DNA from: Foliamicus sp963666765
GTDB taxonomy: Bacteria; Pseudomonadota; Gammaproteobacteria; Steroidobacterales; Foliamicaceae
Length of the DNA stretch: 64,000 nt
Direction of reading: 5' to 3'
Assembly: GCA_963666765.1 (NCBI GenBank)
Contig: OY762933.1
Coordinates: 1,736,001-1,800,000, forward strand
Shown here: one piece after another, positions 1 through 7,290 of the stretch
Layout: each line of letters starts with the position of its first letter
Numbering within the stretch: the stretch's first letter is position 1
The notes under the pieces: generated by a model
Told to the model about the DNA's origin: nothing
Seen by the model: only the letters and a program-made list of their open reading frames with translations
Databases searched by the model: none
Made by a program: the position numbers and the translations under genes

Positions 1-121
1 CCACGCCCATGTTGAGCGTGATCTTGGTCAGCTTCGGCACCTGCATGGGATTGCTCAGGCCCAGGCGCTCCTTCAGGCGGGGCGCCATTTCGGTGCGGTA
101 GGTCTGTTCCAGCGCGCTCAT
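1..121 (-). CDS. rplE: 50S ribosomal protein L5 (5' part only)
   Basis: The first 40 codons of L5 are present; the rest lies beyond the left edge. The visible N-terminus begins MSALEQTYRTEMAPRLKERL and continues with the family-typical segment PKLTKITLNMGV. L5 binds 5S rRNA in the central protuberance of the 50S subunit. The ATG overlaps the rplX stop as ATGA, the usual L24-L5 order of the spc operon, so translational coupling is likely. Confidence 0.95.
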   Translation of the reverse strand, partial: MSALEQTYRTEMAPRLKERLGLSNPMQVPKLTKITLNMGV

Positions 122-438
122 ACGGTGTCGATGACCTCGCCGTCACTCTTGAAGTAACGCACGCGCTGACCTTCGGCCAGCGTCTTGACGCCCACCCGGT
201 CGCCCTGCTCGGTAACGGGGTTGTAGAGCGCCACGTTGGAAACGTGCAGCGGACGCTCTTCCTCGACGATGCCGCCGGGCTGGTTCTGCTGCGGGTTGGG
301 CTTGCGGTGCTTGCGCACCAGGTTCACGTTCTCGATCAGCACGCGGTCGTTGCCGACCAGGCGCGTGACGACGCCGCGGGCGCCGCGGTTGCTGCCCGTG
401 ACAACGATGACTTCGTCGCCGGTCTTCAGCCGCTTCAT
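118..438 (-). CDS. rplX: 50S ribosomal protein L24
   Basis: L24 starts assembly of the 50S subunit by binding the 5' end of 23S rRNA. The 106-residue product has the normal length and an N-terminal KOW segment (KTGDEVIVVTGSNRGARGVV, about residues 5-24), followed by the conserved NLVRKHRKPN stretch. It lies 4 bases after rplN and overlaps rplE by 4 bases, the standard L14-L24-L5 order. Nothing is odd apart from a somewhat divergent C-terminus. Confidence 0.97.
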   Translation of the reverse strand: MKRLKTGDEVIVVTGSNRGARGVVTRLVGNDRVLIENVNLVRKHRKPNPQQNQPGGIVEEERPLHVSNVALYNPVTEQGDRVGVKTLAEGQRVRYFKSDGEVIDTV

Positions 439-442
439 GACG

Positions 443-811
443 CTACAGCACCTCCGGGGCGAGGGAGACGATCTTCATGAAGCGGGCGGTGCGCAGTTCG
501 CGGGTGACGGGGCCGAAAATACGCGTGCCCACCGGCTCCAGGCGCGGATTCAGGAGCACGGCGGCATTGCCGTCGAAGCGGATCAGCGAGCCGTCGGGCC
601 GCCGCACACCGCTGCGGGTGCGCACTACAACGGCGTGATACAGCTCGCCCTTGCGCACTCGCCCGCGCGGAACCGAATCCTTGACGGTGACGCGGATGAC
701 ATCGCCGATGCGCGCATAGCGCCGGCGCGATCCGCCCAGCACCTTGATGCATTGCAGCTTCCTCGCGCCGGAGTTGTCGGCCGCGCTCAATACGGTTTGG
801 GCTTGAATCAT
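443..811 (-). CDS. rplN: 50S ribosomal protein L14
   Basis: The 122-residue product matches L14 along its whole length: MIQAQTVLSAADNSGARKL at the N-terminus, then IGDVIRVTVKDSVPRG, VVRTRSGVRRPDGS and GPVTRELR. L14 sits near the factor-binding side of the 50S subunit and contributes to a bridge with 16S rRNA. Its position between rpsQ and rplX is the classical start of the spc operon. No separate promoter is evident in the 15 bases before it, so it is probably co-transcribed with the S10-type genes upstream. Confidence 0.97.
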   Translation of the reverse strand: MIQAQTVLSAADNSGARKLQCIKVLGGSRRRYARIGDVIRVTVKDSVPRGRVRKGELYHAVVVRTRSGVRRPDGSLIRFDGNAAVLLNPRLEPVGTRIFGPVTRELRTARFMKIVSLAPEVL

Positions 812-826
812 GACCGCCGGTCCCCA

Positions 827-1087
827 CTACTCGCTGCTGCTCCCGTCCGCGCGCCTGAGCACGCGCACCAGCCTCCAGGATTTGCGGCGCGACACGGGCC
901 GGCCCTCGGCGATGGCGATGAGATCGCCTTCGCGCGAGGTGTTGTCCTCGTCGTGAATGAGCATGCGCGTGGTGCGCCGCACGTATTTGCCGTACATGGG
1001 ATGCTTGACCAGGCGCTCGACGGCCACCCGCCGGGTCTTGTCCGATCCGCCGGACAGAACCCGGGCCGTGCGTTCCGAGGCGCTCAT
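827..1087 (-). CDS. rpsQ: 30S ribosomal protein S17
   Basis: S17 is an early-binding OB-fold protein of the 30S subunit. The 86-residue product contains the family core VERLVKHPMYGKYVRRTTR and a GDLIAIAEGRPVSRRKSWRLV segment. Its ATG overlaps the rpmC stop as ATGA, indicating coupled translation within the L16-L29-S17 series. Length and composition are normal. Confidence 0.96.
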   Translation of the reverse strand: MSASERTARVLSGGSDKTRRVAVERLVKHPMYGKYVRRTTRMLIHDEDNTSREGDLIAIAEGRPVSRRKSWRLVRVLRRADGSSSE

Positions 1088-1302
1088 GATCCGGAGGGCG
1101 CGGACGCCCTCTCTCCTGACGCGGCCTCGCGCATGATGGTCTTGAGCCGGGCCACGTCGCGGCGCAGCTCGCGGTGGCGATGCACCCGCGCCTCCTGCCC
1201 CGTGGCCTGGCTCAGGCGCATCTGCAACTGCTCGCGCCTGAGCTCGACAAGCCGCTGCCTGAGCCCGGCTGCATCCATTTCCCTGAGTTCGGAAGCCTTC
1301 AT
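1084..1302 (-). CDS. rpmC: 50S ribosomal protein L29
   Basis: L29 is a small two-helix protein at the polypeptide exit tunnel. The 72-residue product starts MKASELREMDAAGLRQRLVE and carries the typical ELRREQLQMRLSQATGQ helix and a final RRDVARLKTIMRE helix. I chose the internal ATG because it overlaps the rplP stop by 4 bases and gives the standard N-terminus; a longer reading of this frame upstream only runs through rplP out of frame. A short Ser/Ala/Gly tail ends the protein. Confidence 0.94.
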   Translation of the reverse strand: MKASELREMDAAGLRQRLVELRREQLQMRLSQATGQEARVHRHRELRRDVARLKTIMREAASGERASAPSGS

Positions 1303-1712
1303 TGCAGTTGCCTGTGTACGAATGCGGTATCGACCGGCAGCTTGGAGGACGCCAGCCGGAAGGCCTCGCGGGCCAGCGGCTCGGGCACGCCCTCGATCTC
1401 GTAGAGCAGGCGGCCGGGCTGCACCAGCGCGACCCAGTACTCGACGTTGCCCTTGCCCTTGCCCTGGCGCACTTCCAGCGGCTTCTGGGTGATGGGCTTG
1501 TCCGGAAAAATACGAATCCACACCTTGCCGCCGCGGCGAACGTGGCGGGTCAGCGCGCGCCGCGCCGCCTCGATCTGGCGGGCGGTGATGCGGCCGCGCG
1601 TGGTGGCCTTGAGGCCGTATTCGCCGAAGGCGACGAAATTGCCGCGCTGGGCCAGGCCGCGGTTGCGGCCCTTGTGCATCTTGCGATACTTGGTGCGCTT
1701 GGGCTGCATCAT
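1299..1712 (-). CDS. rplP: 50S ribosomal protein L16
   Basis: L16 organises the A-site region of the 50S subunit. The 137-residue product has the family start MMQPKRTKYRKMHKGRNRG, the central RGRITARQIEAARRA segment, and GGKVWIRIFPDKPITQKP followed by GKGKGNVEYWVA. The start is the first of two adjacent ATGs; it overlaps the rpsC stop by 4 bases. The frame stays open far upstream, but that extension is only the alternative frame of rpsC and rplV and was not included. Confidence 0.97.
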   Translation of the reverse strand: MMQPKRTKYRKMHKGRNRGLAQRGNFVAFGEYGLKATTRGRITARQIEAARRALTRHVRRGGKVWIRIFPDKPITQKPLEVRQGKGKGNVEYWVALVQPGRLLYEIEGVPEPLAREAFRLASSKLPVDTAFVHRQLQ

Positions 1713-2557
1713 GACGGCGTTGCCTCGGTTGCGGGCGCGGCCTCCGTGGCAGCGGGCGCTTCGGGCGCGGGCTCCGCGGCGGCGGACGCCTTGGGCGCAG
1801 GCTCCGCGGCGGCGGGCGCTTCGGGCGCGGCCTCCGCGGCGGCAGGCGCTTCGGGCGCGGGCTCCGCGGCGGCAGGCGCCTTGGGCGCGGCGGGCGCCTT
1901 GGCGGTGGGCGCGTCCTGCGGGGCGGTTTTCTCGCCGCGGAAGATCCATACCTTCACGCCCACCACGCCGTAGGTGGTGAACGCTTCGGCCAGGCCGTAG
2001 TCGATGTCGGCGCGGAAGGTGTGCAGGGGCACGCGGCCCTCGCGGTACCACTCCGAGCGGGCGATCTCGGCGCCGTTCAGCCGTCCGGAGACCTTGACCT
2101 TGATGCCCTGCGCGCCGAGCCGCATGGTGGTGCTGACCGCGCGGCGCATGGCGCGGCGGAACATCACGCGGCGCTCGAGCTGCGAGGCGATGTTCTCGGC
2201 CACCAGCCGGGCGTGGAGCTCGGGTTTCTTGATCTCGTTGATGTTGACGCGCACCTGGTGCAGCTTGGTGTCGATCAGCCTGGCGAGGTCGCGCCTGAGC
2301 CTTTCGATGTCCTCGCCCTTCTTGCCGATGACGGTGCCGGGGCGGGCGGTGTGGATCTGGATCTGGGTGCTCTCGCGGTGGCGCTCGATGTCGATATGGC
2401 TGACCGCGGCATCCTTGAGGCGCTTGCGCAGCATCTCGCGGATGCGATAGTCGGACTCGACCAGCGCCGGGAAATGCTTCGAATCGGCGTACCAGGTGGA
2501 CGACCACGGCCGGGAAATGCCGAGCCGGATGCCGATGGGGTTTACTTTCTGGCCCAT
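1709..2557 (-). CDS. rpsC: 30S ribosomal protein S3 with a 72-residue Ala/Glu/Pro tail
   Basis: S3 lines the mRNA entry channel of the 30S subunit. Residues 1-210 are ordinary S3: MGQKVNPIGIRLGISR at the start, a KH-type segment around RPGTVIGKKGEDIERLR (72-88), and the C-terminal domain through GVVGVKVWIFRGEK. Residues 211-282 are a low-complexity tail of Ala, Glu and Pro built from tandem 10-residue units. The tail makes the protein about 50 residues longer than typical S3. Neighbours are rplV upstream and rplP downstream (4-base overlap), the normal S10-operon order. Confidence 0.96.
   Translation of the reverse strand: MGQKVNPIGIRLGISRPWSSTWYADSKHFPALVESDYRIREMLRKRLKDAAVSHIDIERHRESTQIQIHTARPGTVIGKKGEDIERLRRDLARLIDTKLHQVRVNINEIKKPELHARLVAENIASQLERRVMFRRAMRRAVSTTMRLGAQGIKVKVSGRLNGAEIARSEWYREGRVPLHTFRADIDYGLAEAFTTYGVVGVKVWIFRGEKTAPQDAPTAKAPAAPKAPAAAEPAPEAPAAAEAAPEAPAAAEPAPKASAAAEPAPEAPAATEAAPATEATPS
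1748..1867 (-). repeat. Four tandem 30-bp units inside rpsC
   Basis: Residues 231-270 of S3 are four consecutive 10-residue units, AEPAPEAPAA, AEAAPEAPAA, AEPAPKASAA and AEPAPEAPAA. The coding DNA is correspondingly a degenerate 30-bp tandem repeat, rich in GC and visible as recurring gcgggcgcttcgggcgcgg words on the plus strand. Such a repeat may vary in copy number between strains by slippage, in steps that keep the frame. Confidence 0.85.
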
Positions 2558-2565
2558 AACGCCGG

Positions 2566-2928
2566 CTACTCCTGGTCCGCCCCGTCCGCGTGCTGATCCG
2601 ACACGGTGAGGCTGATGTGGGTCTGGGGTTTGATGATGCGCGCGCCGCGGCCGCGGGCCCGGGCCCGGAAGCGCCGGAACGGCTTGGCCTGGTCCACCAG
2701 CACTTCGCTGACGTACAGCTCGTCGATGTCGGCGCCGAAATTGGTCTGCGCGTTGGCAATGGCCGAGTTGAGCACCTTGCCCAGCAGCTCGGCGGCGCGC
2801 CTGGGCGTGAACGCCAGGGCGTTGGCGGCCTCCTCGACATGGCGGCCGCGGATCATGTCGGCGGCCAGCCGCGTCTTGCGGGTGGAGATGCGGGCGTAGC
2901 GCAGCCGGGCGGAAACTTCCATCGTCAT
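2566..2928 (-). CDS. rplV: 50S ribosomal protein L22
   Basis: L22 lines the nascent-peptide exit tunnel with a beta-hairpin. The 120-residue product begins MTMEVSARLRYARISTRKTR and contains the hairpin region preceding the C-terminal RFRARARGRGARIIKPQTHI motif that ends most L22 proteins. It has a short acidic tail (DQHADGADQE). It lies between rpsS and rpsC in normal order with gaps of 13 and 8 bases. Confidence 0.96.
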   Translation of the reverse strand: MTMEVSARLRYARISTRKTRLAADMIRGRHVEEAANALAFTPRRAAELLGKVLNSAIANAQTNFGADIDELYVSEVLVDQAKPFRRFRARARGRGARIIKPQTHISLTVSDQHADGADQE

Positions 2929-2941
2929 GCTCCGCGGGCGC

Positions 2942-3217
2942 TCAGGCCGTGGCCTTGCGGTCGCCGGAGTGACCGCGGAATATGCGGGTGGGCGCGAACT
3001 CGCCGAGCTTGTGCCCCACCATGTTCTCGGAAATCAGGATCGGGATGTGGTCGCGCCCGTTGTGCACGGCGATGGTCAGGCCGACCATGTCGGGGATGAT
3101 CATCGAGCGCCGCGACCAGGTCTTGATCGGGCGCGGGCTGCGGGTAGCCGCGGCCACCTGCACCTTCTTCAGCAGGTGCAGGTCCACGAACGGGCCCTTG
3201 CGCAGCGACCGGGGCAT
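2942..3217 (-). CDS. rpsS: 30S ribosomal protein S19
   Basis: S19 sits in the head of the 30S subunit next to S13. The 91-residue protein starts MPRSLRKGPFVDLHLLKKV and contains the signature WSRRSMIIPDMVGLTIAVHN, then MVGHKLGEFAPTRIFRGHSG. Its start overlaps the rplB stop by one base (TAATG), suggesting coupled translation. Fully conventional. Confidence 0.97.
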   Translation of the reverse strand: MPRSLRKGPFVDLHLLKKVQVAAATRSPRPIKTWSRRSMIIPDMVGLTIAVHNGRDHIPILISENMVGHKLGEFAPTRIFRGHSGDRKATA

Positions 3218-4044
3218 TACTTGCCCTTCCTGCGGCGCACGATCATGCGCTCGACGCCCTTGCGGCGGCGGGTGCGGTAGCCCTTGGTGGGCACGCCCCA
3301 GGGACTGACCGGGTGGCGTCCGCCCGACGAGCGGCCTTCGCCGCCGCCGTGGGGATGGTCCACCGGGTTCATGGCCACTCCGCGCACGGTGGGACGGATG
3401 CCCCGCCAGCGCTTGACGCCGGCCTTGCCGTCCTTGCGCAGGCCGTGCTGATCGTTGCCGACCTCGCCGATGGTGGCGCGGCAGGTGATCGGCACCTTGC
3501 GCATTTCACCGGAGCGCATCCTCAGCGTGGCGTGCGGGCCCTCGCGGGCCAGCAACTGCGCGGAAGCGCCGGCGGCCCGGGCCAGCTGGCCGCCCTTGCC
3601 GGGCTTCATCTCGATGTTGTGGATCTGCGTGCCCAGCGGGATCCGGCTCAAGGGCAGGCAGTTGCCTGCGCGGATCGGCGCCTCCAGTCCGGACATGAGC
3701 TTTTCGCCGGCCTTGACGCCGTTCGGCGCCAGGATGTAGCGCCGTTCGCCATCGGCATACACCAGCAGCGCCAGGTGGGCGCTGCGGTTGGGGTCGTACT
3801 CCAGGCGCTCGACCCGCGCCGCTATGCCGTCCTTGTTGCGGCGGAAATCGACAATGCGGTAATGGCGCTTGTGCCCGCCGCCGCGGTGCCGGGTGGTGAT
3901 GCGACCGGCGTTGTTGCGCCCGCCGCGGCCGGGCAGGGGCCTGGTGAGCGGCCGGTACGGTTCGCCCTTGTGCAGTTCGGGCGTGACCACGCGCACGGCA
4001 AAGCGTTGGCCGGGCGAGGTGGGATTGAGTGGTTTAAGCGCCAT
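3217..4044 (-). CDS. rplB: 50S ribosomal protein L2
   Basis: L2 supports the peptidyl-transferase centre and subunit joining. The 275-residue product has the normal length and motifs: GRNNAGRITTRHRGGGHKRH (about 42-61), GTQIHNIEMKPGKGGQLARA, and the near-C-terminal GVAMNPVDHPHGGGEGRSSG, which includes the conserved histidine near the catalytic centre. Gene order rplW-rplB-rpsS is standard. Confidence 0.98.
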   Translation of the reverse strand: MALKPLNPTSPGQRFAVRVVTPELHKGEPYRPLTRPLPGRGGRNNAGRITTRHRGGGHKRHYRIVDFRRNKDGIAARVERLEYDPNRSAHLALLVYADGERRYILAPNGVKAGEKLMSGLEAPIRAGNCLPLSRIPLGTQIHNIEMKPGKGGQLARAAGASAQLLAREGPHATLRMRSGEMRKVPITCRATIGEVGNDQHGLRKDGKAGVKRWRGIRPTVRGVAMNPVDHPHGGGEGRSSGGRHPVSPWGVPTKGYRTRRRKGVERMIVRRRKGK

Positions 4045-4055
4045 TGTCCTGCCCC

Positions 4056-4370
4056 TTACTCGCCCGCCACGAAGTCCAGGTCCTGGCCTGGAGCCAGCGT
4101 GACGTAGGCCTTCTTCCAGTTCGGCCGGCGGCCCAGGGTGGCGCCGCGCCGCTTGACCTTGCCCTTGTAGTTGATGACCGTGACCGAGTCCACTTCCACT
4201 TCGAAAATCTCCTTCACCGCCCTGGCGATCTCCGGCTTGGTAGCGTCGACGGCCACCTTGAAGGCGAGCTGCTTGCGCCCCTCGCTCTCGGCCAGGTTGA
4301 GGGCCTTCTCGGACAGGTGCGGCGCCCGGATGGTGTTCAGCAGGCGCTCGGAAAGGTTCTCGGCGCTCAT
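4056..4370 (-). CDS. rplW: 50S ribosomal protein L23
   Basis: L23 forms the exit-tunnel docking site for trigger factor and SRP. The 104-residue product contains IRAPHLSEKALNLAE near the start and the typical KVAVDATKPEIARAVKEIFE segment, ending with the rRNA-binding loop KGKVKRRGATLGRRPNWKKA. Its ATG overlaps the rplD stop by 4 bases. Fully conventional. Confidence 0.97.
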   Translation of the reverse strand: MSAENLSERLLNTIRAPHLSEKALNLAESEGRKQLAFKVAVDATKPEIARAVKEIFEVEVDSVTVINYKGKVKRRGATLGRRPNWKKAYVTLAPGQDLDFVAGE

Positions 4371-5020
4371 TGCAGCCGCTCCTTGAGCGCCTTGAAGGCG
4401 CCTTCCGTGATCAGGATGGGGCCGGAGCCCGCCAGCGCCACGGGGCTGAGCTCGCGCAGATCGATGATGTCCACGCCGGGGAGATTGCGGATGCCCAGGC
4501 AGAACTCGCGGTAGTCGTCATACGACTCCACCACGATCAGACCGCCGCTGAATTCCATCTCCTTGAGCAGCTTGAGCGCCGTCCTGGTGCGGTGGTCGGC
4601 GGGCTCGATCTTGCGGGCGATGGTCAGGCGCTTGCTGCGCGCCACTTCCGCGAGAAGGCAGCGCATGGCGCCACGGTACATCTTGCGGTTGATTTTCTTT
4701 GCGTGCGAGCGCGGGGTTGCGGCGAAGGTGCGGCCGCCGCCACGCCAGAGCGGGCTGGAGCGCGTGCCGGCGCGGGCCCGTCCGGTGCCCTTCTGGCGCC
4801 AGGGCTTGACGCCGCCGCCGCGCACCGCGGAGCGGTTTCTCTGCGCCTTGGTGCCCGCGCGGGCGCCGGCCAGCCAGGCGACAACCGCCTGGTGGACCAG
4901 CGACTCGTTAAACGGAACGTCGTCGGAGAACGGCTTGTAGACCTTTCTCGTCGGCTTTGCCTTTTTCGGCTTCGCAACGGCTGGTTCCTGCCGGTCGGAT
5001 TTTGTGGCCGTTGCGTTCAT
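4367..5020 (-). CDS. rplD: 50S ribosomal protein L4
   Basis: L4 is a 50S assembly protein with an extended loop reaching the exit tunnel; in enterobacteria it also represses the S10 operon. The 217-residue product shows the loop motif KPWRQKGTGRARAGTRSSPL and GGGRTFAATPRSHAKKINRK. The N-terminus has an extra basic stretch (ATKSDRQEPAVAKPKKAKPT, residues 4-23) before the usual PFSDDVPFN start of the fold, longer than in E. coli L4. Whether autoregulation is kept cannot be seen here. Confidence 0.96.
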   Translation of the reverse strand: MNATATKSDRQEPAVAKPKKAKPTRKVYKPFSDDVPFNESLVHQAVVAWLAGARAGTKAQRNRSAVRGGGVKPWRQKGTGRARAGTRSSPLWRGGGRTFAATPRSHAKKINRKMYRGAMRCLLAEVARSKRLTIARKIEPADHRTRTALKLLKEMEFSGGLIVVESYDDYREFCLGIRNLPGVDIIDLRELSPVALAGSGPILITEGAFKALKERLQ

Positions 5021-5023
5021 GGT

Positions 5024-5671
5024 TTAAGCCTGTTGGGCCGGCATTTTCACGGCGGGGCGTACCAGAACGCGGCCCGTCGTGTGGCCCGGAATGGCGCCCT
5101 TGACCATGATGAGGTTTCTCTCCTCGTCGACCCGCACCACTTCGAGGTTCTGGACCGTTCGGCGCACGTTCCCCATGTGGCCGGACATCTTCTTGCCCTT
5201 GAAAACGCGCCCGGGCGTCTGGTTCTGGCCGATGGAGCCGGGCACGCGGTGCGCCTTGGAATTGCCGTGGCTGGCGTCCTGCCCGTGGAAATGGTGGCGC
5301 TTGATGGTGCCCGCATAGCCCTTGCCTATTGTGGTGCCGGACACGTCCACATGCTGGCCCTCGGAGAACAGGCCGACGCCGATTTCCGCGCCGGGCTGAT
5401 AAGCCTCAAGCTGGGCGGGATCGTCGAGGCGGTGCTCGAAGAAGCCCTCGCCGGCGGGCTGATCGGCATACTGGCCGGCCAGCGCCTTGCCCGGCGCCTT
5501 GCGCGCCTCGCCCACGGTAACCTGCACGGCCGCGTAGCCGTCCTTGGCCGGCGTGCGCTGGCGGGTCACGCGATTCGGGCGCGCCTCGATCACGGTGACG
5601 GGCACACTGGCCCCCTCCTCCGTGAACAGGCGCGTCATTCCTCGCTTTTGGCCGATTAAACCAAGGCTCAT
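5024..5671 (-). CDS. rplC: 50S ribosomal protein L3
   Basis: L3 begins 50S assembly and reaches the peptidyl-transferase centre. The 215-residue protein starts MSLGLIGQKRGMTRLFTEEG and contains the central loop motif HGNSKAHRVPGSIGQNQTPG with the Gln that is methylated by PrmB in other proteobacteria. It is the second gene of the S10 group, with a 78-base leader separating it from rpsJ that holds a small hairpin. Confidence 0.97.
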   Translation of the reverse strand: MSLGLIGQKRGMTRLFTEEGASVPVTVIEARPNRVTRQRTPAKDGYAAVQVTVGEARKAPGKALAGQYADQPAGEGFFEHRLDDPAQLEAYQPGAEIGVGLFSEGQHVDVSGTTIGKGYAGTIKRHHFHGQDASHGNSKAHRVPGSIGQNQTPGRVFKGKKMSGHMGNVRRTVQNLEVVRVDEERNLIMVKGAIPGHTTGRVLVRPAVKMPAQQA

Positions 5672-5693
5672 GGCGGTCTCTTAAGAGTGCGGA

Positions 5694-5717
5694 CCCTCGC
5701 TGGACGGGCGGCGAGGG
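5694..5717 (-). promoter_or_regulatory. Hairpin in the rpsJ-rplC spacer
   Basis: A perfect 7-bp inverted repeat (CCCTCGC / GCGAGGG) with a 10-base loop stands 23-46 bases before the rplC start. It is the only clear structure in the longest gap of this ribosomal cluster. It could be an mRNA-processing or translational-control element. No poly-U run follows, so a Rho-independent terminator is unlikely. Confidence 0.4.
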
Positions 5718-5749
5718 TAAAGACGAACAATATTAGCAATCATGCCCTT

Positions 5750-6064
5750 CTAATTCAAGCGGATTTGAGCGTCCACGCCAGCCGGCAGTTCGAGCTTCAT
5801 GAGCGCGTCGACGGTCTTGTCGCTGGGCTCGATGATGTCCAGCAGGCGCTTGTGCGTGCGCAGCTCGTACTGGTCGCGGGCGTCCTTGTTCACATGCGGA
5901 GAAATCAGCACGGTGAAACGCTCCTTGCGGGTGGGCAGCGGCACCGGGCCGTGCACCCTGGCGCCGGTGCGGCGCGCGGTTTCGACGATCTCGCGGGCCG
6001 ATGAATCGATCAGCCGGTGATCGAAGGCCTTGAGCCGGATTCGTATGTTTTGCTGTTCAGCCAT
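5750..6064 (-). CDS. rpsJ: 30S ribosomal protein S10 (NusE)
   Basis: S10 is a 30S head protein and, with NusB, NusG and NusA, part of antitermination complexes. The 104-residue product has the family pattern IRIRLKAFDHRLIDSSAREI, GPVPLPTRKERFTVL and HVNKDARDQYELRTHKRLLD. It follows tuf by only 5 bases, so here the S10 operon reads on from rpsL-rpsG-fusA-tuf rather than from its own leader. Confidence 0.98.
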   Translation of the reverse strand: MAEQQNIRIRLKAFDHRLIDSSAREIVETARRTGARVHGPVPLPTRKERFTVLISPHVNKDARDQYELRTHKRLLDIIEPSDKTVDALMKLELPAGVDAQIRLN

Positions 6065-6069
6065 ATGGT

Positions 6070-7260
6070 TTACTCCACCACCTTTGCGACGACGCCGGCT
6101 CCGACGGTTCGGCCGCCTTCGCGTATCGCAAAGCGCAGGCCGTCCTCCATCGCAATCGGCGCAATCAGATCCACTTCCATGCGCACGTTGTCACCCGGCA
6201 TCACCATCTCCATGTCCTGAGGCAGGGTCACCGCTCCGGTCACGTCCGTGGTCCGAAAATAAAACTGCGGACGATACCCCTTGAAAAACGGCGTGTGACG
6301 GCCGCCCTCCTCCTTGGTCAGGATATACACCTCCGACTCAAATCGGGTGTGCGGCGTAATCGACGCCGGCTTGGCCAATACCTGGCCGCGCTCCACCTCG
6401 GTCCGCTTGACGCCCCGAAGCAATACGCCCACGTTGTCCCCCGCCTGACCCTCGTCCAGCAACTTGCGGAACATCTCAACGCCCGTACAGGTGGTCTTGG
6501 ATGTGTCCTTGATCCCAACGATCTCAACCTCCTCGCCCACCTTGACCACGCCGCGCTCCACACGGCCGGTCACCACCGTGCCCCGACCGGCAATCGAAAA
6601 CACGTCCTCGATCGGCATCAAAAAGGCACCGTCAATGGCCCGCTCGGGCTCGGGGATATAACTGTCCATCGCATCCACCAGCGCCTGTATGCTGTCCACG
6701 CCACGCTCGCCTTCCTGACCCTCCAAAGCCTGCAAGGCGCTGCCGATGATCACCGGCGTGTCGTCGCCCGGAAAGTCATACTGCGACAGCAGGTCCCTGA
6801 CCTCCAGCTCCACCAGCTCCAGAAGCTCCTCATCGTCCACCATGTCGGACTTGTTCAGATACACCACAATGTACGGAACACCCACCTGACGGGCCAGCAA
6901 AATGTGCTCGCGCGTCTGCGGCATCGGACCGTCCGCCGCGCTCACCACCAGCACCGCACCGTCCATCTGCGCCGCACCCGTAATCATGTTCTTCACATAG
7001 TCGGCATGACCCGGACAGTCCACGTGCGCATAGTGACGGTTGTCGCTCTCATACTCCACGTGCGCCGTCGCTATCGTAATCCCGCGCTCACGCTCCTCCG
7101 GCGCATTGTCAATCTCGTCAAACGCCTTGATCTCGCCGCCGTGCTGCGCCGCCATGATCTTCGTCAATGCCGCCGTCAACGTCGTCTTGCCATGGTCCAC
7201 GTGACCAATCGTCCCAACATTCACATGCGGCTTGGTACGCTCAAATTTCGCCTTGGCCAT
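6070..7260 (-). CDS. tuf: Elongation factor Tu, copy 1
   Basis: EF-Tu delivers aminoacyl-tRNA to the ribosome as a GTP complex. The 396-residue protein is normal: G1 GHVDHGKTT (about 19-27), G3 DCPGHADYVKNM (81-92), G4 NKSD, and the C-terminal beta-barrels ending GAGVVAKVVE. It lies between fusA and rpsJ. The window holds a second copy differing at only a handful of residues (for example VDDEELLE here against VDDDELLE, and VIIGS against VIVGS). Such pairs are usually kept alike by gene conversion. Confidence 0.99.
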   Translation of the reverse strand: MAKAKFERTKPHVNVGTIGHVDHGKTTLTAALTKIMAAQHGGEIKAFDEIDNAPEERERGITIATAHVEYESDNRHYAHVDCPGHADYVKNMITGAAQMDGAVLVVSAADGPMPQTREHILLARQVGVPYIVVYLNKSDMVDDEELLELVELEVRDLLSQYDFPGDDTPVIIGSALQALEGQEGERGVDSIQALVDAMDSYIPEPERAIDGAFLMPIEDVFSIAGRGTVVTGRVERGVVKVGEEVEIVGIKDTSKTTCTGVEMFRKLLDEGQAGDNVGVLLRGVKRTEVERGQVLAKPASITPHTRFESEVYILTKEEGGRHTPFFKGYRPQFYFRTTDVTGAVTLPQDMEMVMPGDNVRMEVDLIAPIAMEDGLRFAIREGGRTVGAGVVAKVVE

Positions 7261-7290
7261 AAGTGCTTTTCTCCTTGAGTGCGGCTCCTC

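Noticed and set aside
1299..2840. A 513-codon fusion containing L16
   Set aside because: Only the last 137 codons are L16; the remainder is an out-of-frame reading of rpsC and rplV.
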